Shown here: piece by piece, positions 1 to 10,989 of the stretch | Numbering within the stretch: the first letter of the stretch is position 1 | Layout of the letters: every line of letters starts with the position of its first letter | From: Calycina herbarum | Taxonomy: Eukaryota > Ascomycota > Leotiomycetes > Helotiales > Pezizellaceae | DNA: 64,000 bases | Reading direction: 5' to 3' | NCBI GenBank assembly: GCA_001414485.1 | Contig: LLEY01000022.1 | Span: forward strand, 310,001 to 374,000 | Notes under the pieces: model-generated | Database searches by the model: none | What the model was told of the DNA's origin: nothing | What the model saw: only the letters and a program-made list of their open reading frames with translations | Program-made: the position numbers and the translations under genes

Positions 1-353
1 CTATATTTTAATATCTTACTCGTATCTAGTTAGAATATCCGCCTTTTAATTTACCTTTCTAGACGTAAATTAGATCTAGAAGTTAAAGTTAGATAGGAAT
101 TCTATCTATCGTACTTGTTTAGTTATAAGTAGCTTAGTTGTTATAAAGTATTCTAAGAATCTATAGTCTAAATATACGTCGATATAGTTCTAATACGATA
201 TAAGTTTAGGCTACTATTTCTTAAATACTTTAATAATTATAAATAATTCCTTATTATAGATTTCCTAATTTACTTCGTAGCTGACTAAGACGTGGGAGTA
301 AAAACCTATAGAATACTACTGATTACTATATTATTAAGAGAATATATCTACTA

Positions 354-2214
354 ACGTAGTATACTAGAACCTTGTAATTATTAGGACCTTATAAATTTTT
401 TCCTACTCTATTACTTTAAAATATAATAAAACTACTATAATATATTAAATTAATTAAAACTACTTAGAATCTAATAAACTAGATATATCTATAACTTCTT
501 AATACGTCTATATATTATAACTAGTTTTTCTATAAGTACTATAACGTCGCTAAGTCGTTTATTCTTCATCTTCTCTACTCTCTCTAGAGCGCTTATTACG
601 TCGAACCTGCTTCTCTGTATTCTTCTAGGCTAATCTGTTCTATATATCCTCTATAGTACGTATACCTCCTTCTTAGATACAGGTATTTTTAGCTCTCTAG
701 CGTTTGCTAAGAGCTTTATTTACTATTCGAAGTATATAGACCTTAGCTAATAAGAGAGTTACCTTATAGACTAATCGCTCTATACCTTTTACTAATAAAG
801 CGATTGTCTAGAAAATAGGTGTTAGCGAGCTTCCTTAGTAACGAGTAATATAATCCTTAATAAGAGTTGATTACGAAAGAGCTTTAGAAAGGTTATAAGG
901 AGTCTAGAAGACCTAAGGGGTAGCGTCGACAGAGGGGGGTCTAGTAGGTATAGGAGTCTATAACTTAATATCAAGCTTTAAGATTATAGTCTAGGGTTCT
1001 AGAGGTACTAGACCAGCTCTATAAAACCTAGCTTTAGCGTTTTAGGTTATTATTAACTAGTTATAGGCTATGTAAAACGTAAGAAAGAACTCGACCTTAG
1101 TAATATAGTTTATATAAGCCTTAATAAAGATCTCGATTTAACGCTTATATATGTGTTTAAGAATACTAAAACATCTAACGTCGAGTAGCTAGGTTAGATA
1201 AGACGAATAAAGAGGTAGGTAAAGAGTAATAATGTTATATAACTTATAATACTCTTAGAATACTACTGATTTATAACTCTTATGTCTATCTAGAACTAAT
1301 ATTTAATATAGCTCTTTTATATAACTACGAGTATACTTATCAAAGTATTCTAGCTATTCTAAGCCTGTCTTATTATTAGTCTATCTATTACTAGTTAGTT
1401 TAATAACCTAGTTATTAGAAAGACCGCTCTTAGTATACTAACTAGTAAGGTGATTTTTCTCTTAAACTACTAAGAATAGAGAGATACTTAAACTCTCTCT
1501 ATTAATATAGACAATTGCTATAGCCTATTCTCGATTACCTAGCTAGATAGCCTTATCTCTGCTACGTCGATTAGCACGTATAATAACTATTCTAGCGTAG
1601 ATAATACCTATTATAAAACTAGTCTTATTAAAGTTATAGAAATCGTAGTCTTAGATTCTATATTTCACCTATATATTCTCTACTAGTTAAAACCATATAC
1701 TAATTAGCTTAGGATCTTCGTATAAAGCTTTTTAGAAATCGTAAACACGATTAAAACGCGTTTTTAGTTCTAGACGTCGTTATATAAATCGTTATACCTA
1801 GTTCTTTCTAACGTATTATTCTCTATATAACTCGAGTATATAATTTACTATATCTTCTATACTACCTAGCTAGGGCGTAAATCCTCTCGTATTTAGATTA
1901 AGTATATTTTAAATAATTACCTCCTCTTCTATTATAGTTATTTTATGATTTACTAGCTAGCGTTTGCTAAGAGTAGTTTAACTAGCTATTCTATTAGTAA
2001 GTATAGAATAAGAGACTCTGTATAGCTTTGTAGCTTTACTACGGTTTATTCGTTTAGATAATCGAATAGCTTCGATAGCTAGAATAATTCGAGCTTCTTA
2101 GGTTTAAGATTCTATTAGGTAGTTATTAAGAAAACGTGTGTTAAAGTTAGAGATAGTAGAGTAAGGAAAAAATTCACAAGGTCCTGATAATCATAAGGTC
2201 CTAGTATACTACGT
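354..2214 (-). mobile_element. Complete Fot1/pogo-type DNA transposon, RIP-degraded
   Basis: The element is bounded by inverted repeats of about 60 bp. The left end reads acgtagtatactag and the right end is its near-exact reverse complement, with differences that are nearly all transitions. It is flanked by TA on both sides (352-353 and 2215-2216), the target of this superfamily. The 1861-bp length matches Fot1-like elements. On the minus strand a transposase relic runs from about 2155 to 560: an N-terminal helix-turn-helix region, then 'FYNFNKTSF' (family DxYNFDETGF, first catalytic Asp now Asn) near 1611-1640, 'LDRHKSY' (family LDGHxSH) near 1272-1292, and 'LLDVRCFS' (family PLDVGCFS) near 1166-1189. 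Many stops make it dead. It inserted into the gypsy relic around it. Confidence 0.9.
560..2155 (-). pseudogene. Fot1/pogo transposase relic
   Basis: This is a degenerate open frame inside the Fot1/pogo element. The order HTH region, DDE first motif (Asp replaced by Asn, a G-to-A change), LDxHxSH-like motif and LDVxCFS-like motif is kept in one frame. It is crossed by many TAG/TAA/TGA codons, largely at positions where the family has Trp or Gln. It ends in a charged lysine/arginine-rich tail near 560-700, as these transposases do. It cannot make a protein as it stands. Confidence 0.8.
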
Positions 2215-4390
2215 TATTACTCTATTAGAAGAGTTTATCTCTAGCTTTGTATTAAGTTTAGAGTTAAAGTAGTATAAAGCTTAAACTAAGAGTAGCTAGG
2301 TCTATAATTCTTTAAAAGCTTTCTCGTATTCGAGTGTCTACTAAAACAGCTCTAAAGAGCGTGTTATAGTAGTTAGAGGTTTTACGATTTTACTAAAGTT
2401 CTTAATAAATTATCTATAGAAACTATAAAAGCTTAGATAGGACTTTATATCTATTATAGTACTAGGTCGGGCCTAGTTATATAGAGGTTCTACTTTCTTA
2501 GAGTCTACTTTAAGTCTTTTCGTAGTTAATATATAACCGAGATATTTAACTTAAGTAATACTAAATTCGCTTTTCTTAATATCTACTTAGAGTCCTACTT
2601 CTTAGAGCCGATTTAGAACCTTTCTAACTTGTTTCTTATATTCTTTAATACTATCTAAATAAATTAATATATCGTCTAGGTAAGTAATATAGAAGTTATC
2701 TAGATATTTAATTAAGACGTTGTTTATATAACGTTAGTAGATAGCGAGTCTATTATAAAGTCTAAAAGGAAGAACCTTATATTTATATATTTTATACCTA
2801 GTTCTAAACATAGTTATCTCTTCTAAGTTAGAGTCTATTCGAATATAGTAGAAGGCTTATTATATATCTAACTTAGTAAAGATCTTAGCTTTTCTTATTC
2901 TCGAAAGAAGTTTGTTAATATAAGGAATTAAGTAGAAGTCGTTTTAGATAAGAGTATTAAGCTTCTAATAATCGATATAGAACCGTAGCTTATCGCTATT
3001 AGGCTTTTTAACGAAGAGTACTAGTAAGGCGAAAGAACTATTACTATTAATAATAAATCCTTTATTTAAATTATTAATAAGATACTCTTTTGTCGCTTAT
3101 AGCTCTATAGTTAACTGTCGATATAGTAAGAAGTAGAAGGTTAGAAGTGGTTTATTTAAAGTAATTTTATAATTATATTTATAGTAAGAAGGAAGTTTGT
3201 CTAAGACTGTCTTTAAGAATATATCTTAGTATAAGGAATAATATTTAGAGAGTTAAGACTATATTAGATCTATAGTCTTAGCGTCGTCTATAGGTAGAGC
3301 TAACTTCTCTTTAATAATCCGATCTAATTCGTAGATACTAGTTATAAAGAACTCGGTATTAGGTTATTTTATATTAAAATATAAAGTATTTATACTTATC
3401 TCGCTAATAAATAAGTATATAGTCTAATCTGTCTAGGCTATACTTATAGGTCGGAGAGGATTTAGACTAGAGTTAGAGATAGAAAGGTTAGAAGTTAGAG
3501 TCGTAGATAATAGTAATAACTTAGCTAAGAGTTTACTCTTCTTCTGTCGTTTTTTATCTTAATAGAGAGTATAATCTCTTCGATTCGTATCCGACTATAT
3601 ATTTAAATAAGGCTTCTAGATCTAGCTAGAAGTTAAAGAAAGTAAGATCTCCTTTCTAAAGTAAGGAGTCGGTAGAGTTTCAGCTAGCTAAATAAGTTGA
3701 TTCCTAGTAGAGTTAAGAAGAATTTTAAAGTATTTTAACTATTTATTTCTAATAATTAAGTCTTATTATCTAAGATCTAGGATAATAAAGAGACAGTTAT
3801 AGATATAACGTCTATCTAGGTTTAGATATAGCTATATAAACTACGTTGCTTTACTTTTAATACTACTATTATATCTACGAATAAGTACTAAGTATAGTAA
3901 ATTTTAAATCTACAATCCTAGTAATTAGACTAGTTATAAGGCTAAAGGTTGATTTAAGAATAGAAAACTATTTACTTCTATATCTATTAAAGCTTATAAC
4001 TTAATACTATATCTATATATATTAAGAGTTATATCTATAAGGAATTAGTTTCCTTTTATAAGACTAGAAAGATTAAGGTTTAATAGGTTATATTTACGTA
4101 GGCTTAGGAAGGAGTCTTTATCTAAGCTACCTCGTTTTCTCTCTAATCTAGGTCTAAATCAGAGTACTCTATAGAGACTTATATATTATCTTCGTCTACT
4201 TTCTAGACTATCTCTTTAATACTAGGTAGCTAAGAGTAATCGGGTTTATAATATCTAGGCTTACTATAGTAGTAACACGTTATACTAGCTAGGACTCGAT
4301 CTATAGTCTTTTAGCGTTTAGGAGTCGAGGTAGGTTTAAAAGTTTAGGAAGTAGTCTAAATAGTAGAGAAGGATTCTTATATAAGTAGAG

Positions 4391-5843
4391 AGTTATAGAA
4401 CGATTAAGTATAAAAAGAAAGCTTTTTATAGCTTTTTATCTATAGATAAATAGAGGTAACGAACGTATAAATTAGGTAGTTAAAACATATCTTTATTATT
4501 ATATAAACTACTAGTAAAATAATTAGATAGAACTACTACTCTTAGTATAGTTTACTTATAATAGTTTAATAATAGAAATAACACTTATTATACTATTCTA
4601 TACTAACTTTAGATATAAATTAGTAGTATATTAAGAACTACTATCTACGACTATTAATAACTAGCTTACTTATATTTAAGTCTTAAAAATTAAGAGGTTA
4701 TATAAAGAACTTATAGAAGACTTATAGTTTATTACTAAAAGAAATATATACTATTATAATAAACGACGTAGTTAGAAGCTAATACTAAAAGAGAGAGATA
4801 AAGTCTACTTAGTATAAAAAAATATTAATATAAAGAGACTAAGTAATAAATTAGATTATAAAAAACTTAGACTATTTAGAATTAAACGTATTAGAAGACC
4901 TTTAAATTATAAATTAGTACTACTATAAATAATAAATATCTATCTAGTATTCTATATATCTCTACTTAAACTAGTACTACTAGGAGCTTTACTAGCTCTA
5001 CTTATAGAAATTTAACTAGTAAACTTAAATACTAAATACGAAGTTAAAAGAATTCTTAACTATAAACTTATTAAAGAATAAGTTAAGTACTTAATTAAAT
5101 AGTTAGATTATCTATACTTAGAGAATACTTAGGAACTAGGAAGTAATCTTAACTATTACTTAGTAGAACTTTAGAAATTCTACTAGTAAAACCTAGGTTT
5201 ACCTATATCTTATAGTCTAAAGGAAAGGTCTTAAGAAAGGCTAGGTTAAGGCCTATCTCGGATTAGGAACTAATAGGAATAGACAAGGCTACTAAACAGG
5301 TAACCTCTGCCTCTTACTACTCTTTTTCCTCTCTTTCTTTCTCCTTCTTCTTTTTCTTTTCTACCTTCTTTGTAGTATTAAGTTTATTAAGAAAACGAAG
5401 CTTTTAATAAGATATTTTATACTATCTTTCTTTTAGAAAGGCCTTCTACTTTTATAACTATAGAATCCTTACTATTACCTCCTTCTCCTCTCTCTCTAGC
5501 TTCTCCTCTTGTTTTTTAATAGAGGCCTAGTTACTAGTATAGAGAACGTTCTTCTCTTAGGCGTCGTCGGTCTTATTATATTTTAGCTTTAACTAAACGT
5601 ATTTAGAATATTAAGAAGATTAGAAGGAATTAATAAAACATCTACGCTTTTAAGAAGTATAGTAAGAGTATAGTAATATTTTATTATAAACTATTTTAAT
5701 ACTTTTTATAAGAAGTATTTATTCTTCTTTCTTCTTCTATATAGAGTAGGATATAATAAAAGAAAAGGATACTACTAGTACTCTAACTAAGTTCCTTAGC
5801 TTATACTTAAGTATAAGAATATACTAGGCTAAGAAGGGGATAG
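4391..5843 (+). mobile_element. Ty3/gypsy element A, 5'-truncated: integrase C-terminus and 3' untranslated part
   Basis: From 4391 the sequence is closely similar to 13471-14280 of the complete gypsy element C. It covers the second half of the integrase core, the basic C-terminal part and a chromodomain-like tail ('YKKLRLFRIKRIRRPLNYK' style residues with stops). It starts abruptly in mid-integrase at the junction with minus-strand element B, so everything upstream is missing. After the coding relic (to about 5215) comes about 600 bp of AT-rich sequence and a purine tract (aagaagggga, 5831-5840) just before its 3' LTR. The frame is destroyed by stops. Confidence 0.8.
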
Positions 5844-6203
5844 TGTTATAAATTACGTTATATATAGTAAGTAGTCTAGATAGTGCTCTAATAGAATAAG
5901 ACACGATATCTAAGAAATAGAAGGTAATATAGAAGGGAATTAGTAATATAAAGGTATTTAGGTATTCTAGGATCTTATTATTAGATAACTATTAGAAGTT
6001 ATATAATAGATCTTATTAGATTCTATAGAGGATCTATAAGGATCTAGGGATCTAGGTCTATATAGAGATCTAGATAGTATAAAGGGTTCTATATATATAC
6101 TAGCACGTCTACTACTTAGATAGAAGCTTTATACTTAACTTTAGTTATTAATCTTATTATCTTATTTAACATCTTTAATATAAGTAACGAGTTCACTTCT
6201 AAG
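5844..6203 (+). repeat. 3' LTR of gypsy A, left part (split by a later insertion)
   Basis: It begins tgttataaattacg, like the 3' LTR of element C at 14777, and follows the polypurine tract. Its last part (about 6100-6203) matches the LTRs at 8880-8990 and 15040-15150 almost base for base. It stops exactly after cttctaag at 6203. The missing 3' part of the LTR resumes at 15720, so this LTR was cut in two by an insert of about 9.5 kb. The 5 bp ctaag (6199-6203) are repeated at 15715-15719. Confidence 0.85.
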
Positions 6204-6334
6204 TGTAAAAAAATACTTTTATTATATCTTAAACCTCTTAAATAGAGGAAGAGAAAGGATGTATTTATATACAAATTTACAATTCTAGAATGTTCTAGAT
6301 CACGTGTTACTGATTCTAAGCAATTCCAGTAACA
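6204..6334 (-). repeat. Copia LTR-like terminus with a heat-shock-element-like motif
   Basis: On the minus strand it begins TGTTACTGGAATTG and ends TTTTTTTACA, preceded by a purine run (agagggag) that can serve as polypurine tract. It contains a TATA-like TATATAAATA. At 6283-6295 it holds TTC-TA-GAA-TG-TTC, a perfect three-unit heat shock element pattern. A partial copy of the distal end recurs at 6672-6747. The assignment as an LTR is an inference because the other full LTR is not seen. Confidence 0.55.
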
Positions 6335-6999
6335 CTCCCTCTAAATTAGTATACACTCTAAATTAGTATATAGGGATAGATACTCTAGAGTAAAAAACCC
6401 TTCTTCTAACTTCTAGTAGACCTCTAATAGAAGAGGAAAACCATAGGTATATAAGTAAACTGTACGTCTTTTACCCGAGTATTTAGAGAGGTAGGATGTT
6501 CCTCCGGTTCTTATTTTATAAGGAGACCGACTCCTTATATATACAGGTGCTTTGATTACGTAGGTTACCTAGCTATTCTAGTCTTATCTAGATCTGCGAG
6601 AGAACACAGCATTTACAGCCCTCTTACTATATAGTCTATAAGGACTTTGTATAGAACCTATATTACTACTATGTGAAAAAATGCTTTTATTATACCTCTT
6701 ATATAACAGAGTAAGATTCTCTTCTTTAATAGAAGAATTAACACTATAAACCACTTTTTCAAGCTTACTATAGTCTATAGCTAGTTCGAGAAGATAATAA
6801 GTATTATTTTACTAAAGAGCTTTAATCTTAATATTAGCTTTACTAATATAAGTATCGCTCTTATTAAACTTTATATCCTATCCTTTACTAGCTAAAGAGT
6901 AAGTTGAAATAAGAGTATTATTAAGGCCAGGGACGTAATATATATCTTTAATAAGTAGCTTTATTCCTTTATAAGTAATAGGTATATTTCCTTTACCTA

Positions 7000-8053
7000 A
7001 TAAAGGTTCTTTAACGTTATTAGCTACTATAATAGAGCTATTAAGCTCTTCAAAGTTAAGAAGCTAATTCTTATTCGATGTAAAGTGCTCGGTAGCTCCG
7101 GAGTCTAATACTAGTCTATTACTACTATTAGAACTAGTAAAGCTAGCTATAATATTACTATTAGAACTAGCTGACATAATAACTCTAGGGGATGCTTTAG
7201 AGTTATTAGAGTTATCAGAGTCTTTGTCTTTATTCTTCTTCTTTTTATCTTTCTTAGAAGAGTTATTACTAGTATTATTACTATTACTCTTTCTAAGCTC
7301 CGAGTAAAGTATAAAGCATTTACTCTTAATATGTCCCGTTCTATTATAGTAGGTATATAGAGAGCTATTCTTAATTGAAGCTTTATTAGCTTCTAAATCA
7401 CTTCTTTAAGTTATTCTAGACTCTTCACCTATAAGGTCGCTTATAAGCTCTTCTAAGTCTATAGAACTAATATCGCTTCCTATATCTTCGTACTTTCTAG
7501 ATATAAAGGAATCAAAAGAGCTAGGAAGGCTATTAAAGATAGTAACTAGTATAAAAGCATTAGATATCTTTTCGTCTAAACTTCTTAAGTATATAGCCGA
7601 GGATTGAATTTCAGATATATATTCTTCTATAGTATTAAAGTTACTATAACGAGCGTTAGTTATCTTATTATAGTAACGCCCTACTAGTTCTAGACTAGAG
7701 CTGCTGAAATCAGACTTAATCTTATTCCAAAGTATAGAAGGGGAATTAATATCTATATATCTCTTTATATTATTAGAAGAGATAATAGCTTATAAAGCGG
7801 CTAGAGCTCTATTACTTTTAGCTCTATAATCGTCGAGTTTGTCCTCGTATCTTACCGCTAGTTCGTCCGATTTAGGCTCGAGTATTCCTTCTTCTGTCTT
7901 ATTATAGTATAAAGACTTCTTAGGTTCTTTAATAGTACCTAAGATATAAGGTATATACCTGTTTATTTTAAGAAACAGCTCGGCTTCTATAAGCTACTCT
8001 ATATAATTAGAGCGGCCGATTAGCTTCTCTTCTTTAAAAGAAGTAGAAGACAT
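7000..8053 (-). pseudogene. Copia gag-protease polyprotein fragment
   Basis: The minus-strand frame opens with ATG at 8053 (MSSTSFKEEKL...) and continues for over 300 codons with only a few stops, so it is the least degraded coding relic in the block. A UBN2-like gag region is followed by a Cys/His knuckle remnant 'YYNRTGHIKSKC' near 7312-7357. A serine/asparagine-rich linker comes next, then 'LDSGATEHFTSN' at about 7069-7107, the retropepsin active-site motif of copia elements. After that a pre-integrase-like stretch ('GKGNIPITYKGIK', 'DIYYVPGLNNTLIS') fades out near 6840. No pol follows. Dead, but recognisable with good confidence as Ty1/copia. Confidence 0.8.
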
Positions 8054-8614
8054 ATTAAAAAACCCCTTTAAAGTCTATATATATATATATAGATAGATAA
8101 ACGTACTCTTTAAACAAGTACTTATTAGCTTTTTCAGTTAGAGAAGAATAGTAAGTTTTATACTCTCTTTCGAATATAAATAACTATACTATCTTTCTTT
8201 CTTACTAAGCTAACTTATCTTATATAAGAATAGGATAATCTACGTACTAATTAAGCTATACTTAACCCTCTCCGAGGATAGCTTCTTATAAGTATAGATA
8301 ATAGTAGTCTTATATAATCTAAAAGTCTACTAGTAGAGACAGCCACTTCTTACTAGCTTCTTTATATATATAAGTCCCTATATAAAGGTAGCTATAAGCC
8401 TAGGCTCCTTGGTTTGAGAAGAAGGCTATACCACCCGCTATAGGATAACGTAATCGTAACAGATATAGCTACAGGTCTAAATATAAGTAGTATATATACG
8501 AGTTTTCGTATATATTTACTTATATCTCTAGCTTCACACTCGCTAGAGCTCCTGTCTCAGGGACGTAGGACACGGGTCTCTAAAACTAAAGACTTTCACT
8601 ATTAGTAGAGAGGG

Positions 8615-9078
8615 TGTCACGAATCACGTGCCAGCGCGTGACAAAGTGAAGTCTAGGCGACGCTCTAACAGAACGAGCACTATTGTAACCCTGGAAGGAG
8701 GAAAGGATTAAGTATAATAGGACATGTAATTCTGAAGATCTTATTATAGTTATATTACGTAACTCGGTTAGGAGTAGTTAGGTAATAGAGTCTAGTTTTA
8801 AGGAGCTTTAGAAATAGAGTCGGACTCTATCTTCGGGACTCCTACTAAGAAGGACTCTAAAACATAAACAAAGGTTCTATATAAGACTAGTACGTCTACT
8901 ATTAGATAGGAGCTTTATACTTAACTTTAGTTATTAATCTTATTATCTTATTTAACATCTTTAGTATAAGTAACGAGTTTACTTCTAAGTAAACAATCTA
9001 TCGCGTTTATACTTCTTATCTATATACTAACCTTTAAGACTTAGTTACCTTTGTTTAGTTTATTTAAGTTTTATTATA
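8615..9078 (+). repeat. 5' LTR of gypsy C
   Basis: It is 464 bp, starting tgtcacgaatcacg. Alignment with 14777-15240 is end to end. It has a TATA-like tctatataag at 8877-8886, about 190 bp before its end. The 5-bp duplication gaggg lies directly upstream. It is the less mutated copy at its left end (CpA/CpG retained where the other LTR has TpA). Confidence 0.95.
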
Positions 9079-9109
9079 CTTTAAGTACCTACTTAGAAGT
9101 ACTACTAAT

Positions 9110-9890
9110 ATAATATTAAAAACTATACTATCCTCGAATTTAACTCTTATACTACCCCTAGTACTAATAATACCGGTAGTACTAGTTACTACTATTAAGA
9201 AGGAAGTGAAATTACTAGTACTTAAAACATTTAATAGCTCTTTAGAGAAGCTTACTAAATTTATTATAAAAGCTTTAATATACTTAAACTTTTATTTAGT
9301 ATAGTTTACTTATAAAACTAATTAAGTTATATAGCTTACTACCTATCTTAAAGGAGTAGTATATAACTAGATAGAGCTATATTTAGAGGATTTTTAGAAA
9401 AATAAAACATTGAATAGAAGAGTGTTAAACCTTATAAGTAAAAGTACTTAAGGATTGTTTTTAACTATTACTAGATTTAAGAAAGGAATTAACTAGGTAT
9501 TTATAGATATAGATTTAAAGAAGAAGGTAGTACGAGCTTTATATAGCTTCTAATAAAAGGGGTTAGTAGCTAAATATACGTTAATATTCTAATAATACTC
9601 GGTATATCTTAGCTAGAACGATAAAGCCTTATATAAGTAGTACTATAGAGGATTAAAAGATAGTATTAAGGATAAATTAGCTAGGGATAACTTCCTAGAT
9701 ATACTTAATAAGTTAACTAATAATATAATTAAAATCGATAATCGAAATTATAAGAGAAGTCTAGAGAAAAAGAGTAGTTATAGACATCGATATTAAGGAA
9801 AAGGTAGGAAAAAAGACTATAAGGATCTTATAGAAGTTAATACTACTTAGAAGCGTTATGTCTTAGGAAAAGGAACTTAAAGAAGAAACC
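9110..9890 (+). pseudogene. Gypsy C gag relic
   Basis: This is the degenerate capsid-type frame directly after the 5' LTR. Recognisable stretches include 'FIIKALIYLNFYL', 'LTTYLKGVVYN', 'GLFLTITRFKKGIN' and 'NDKALYKQYYRGLKDSIKDKLAR', typical of the retrotransposon gag capsid region of fungal gypsy elements. It is broken by numerous TAG/TAA codons, many at likely Trp/Gln positions. A basic region follows toward 9,900. No start codon can be defined. Confidence 0.65.
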
Positions 9891-10989
9891 TACTAAAGAA
9901 AGAACTTTCTTAGAAAGAGCGAGATCGTCGTCGTAAGTAGAACTTATATTATAACTATAGCCTCTCTAGCTATAGAGTAAATAAGTATAGTAAGAAGAAA
10001 GACTCTAAAAAGAAACAAGTAAACGCTACTATCTAAAAAGAAGTAGCTTTACTAGAAAGAATAGAACTTATAAATAAAGAACTCGAGGCTAGAGGATATA
10101 GTACATAGATTAAAACAGATGCTTCAAATATATTAACAGGCGTTATATACCTATAGCTAAACGAAGGAATCAAACTCTAAGATAGTAAGGTATAAGACAC
10201 TAATAATAGTAGGAATCTACTTCTTAAAGAATATTATAATATACAATTAGAAATAGAATATAGATTCCCTCTTTAAGTAGAATATAAGATACTACTATTA
10301 ATAAGTTTATTAGAGTCATCGAAATCAGAATCTAATTTGTTAGAAATAAATCTAAGAATATATAAGCCTAAATAAGACAAGATATAGGCATTTATTAGAA
10401 CCTTTAAGAAAGGGAATAAATAGATATATATAGAACACTAGAAACCTAATTTCTAGAGCCTATATTCTACTTAAGAAATTAACTCTACTATTTTAACTAC
10501 TTATAAAATAGTTTAGAATAAGTAGAATAGAATAACATTAGTAAGCTTTATTACTAGAAGGGAAACTATCGAATTTAAAGAACCTAGACTAGAATAAGTA
10601 GTATCTAGTAAGCTATCTAGAACGCCTAAGATAGGAGATATTTAGATAGTTATAGATCTTTAGAAAGAAACTAGCTTATAATAATAATAAGGTCTTAATA
10701 ACTTTATAAGACACTCTAAACCTATTTTTTTAGGTACGCTACCTAATAATAAGGAAGCTATACTAGAAATAGAAGGCTAGTATACTATAATTACTTTAGT
10801 TAGAAAAGTTAGAGTAATATTTTAAGAATCGTAAAGTAGAAAATTATTTAATATAATCTTTTAGAAGATAAACGAATATAATATAGACTAAGAAACAGAG
10901 TTAGTATAGAGAGAACTCTACTAACTAACAGTTAGAGAGCTAAGCGCTATATCTAGAGAAAGATAGTTAGTAGTAACTATAGAAGTAAA

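Larger units (their letters stand above)
1..4375 (-). mobile_element. Ty3/gypsy gag-pol relic (element B), RIP-degraded, cut by window edge
   Basis: Read on the minus strand, this TpA-rich stretch still shows gypsy polyprotein pieces broken by many stops. A degenerate CCHC zinc knuckle of gag lies at about 4236-4275 (a Cys, then KPR/KPDY-like residues). A reverse transcriptase core with an intact YLDD box lies at 2671-2682, followed by the usual 'ILIY...KKQVRKVL' stretch and, further along, a 'VKYLGYIL' motif. The element is interrupted by the Fot1/pogo insertion at 354-2214 and continues to the left window edge. No LTR is visible on its gag side: at about 4375-4391 it meets the middle of another gypsy integrase in opposite orientation, so the junction is chimeric. 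No function remains. The family is clear; the exact right end is not. Confidence 0.75.
6204..8609 (-). mobile_element. Ty1/copia-type retrotransposon relic (left part of composite insert)
   Basis: This stretch sits immediately right of the target duplication ctaag in gypsy LTR-A. Read on the minus strand it has a leader (about 8609-8054), a gag start at 8053, a zinc knuckle, a protease motif and then about 850 bp without recognisable pol. No reverse transcriptase, integrase or RNase H is visible, so the element is internally deleted or non-autonomous. A terminal-repeat-like sequence occurs twice, at 6204-6334 (tgtaaaaaaatac...) and from 6672 (tgtgaaaaaatgc...), suggesting an internal rearrangement. 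Its distal side was separated by insertion of the gypsy element at 8615-15240. Confidence 0.7.

Noticed and set aside
6672..6747. A complete 76-bp LTR
   Set aside because: Its inner part resembles the 6204 terminus, but 76 bp is shorter than usual LTRs and no partner or duplication was found.
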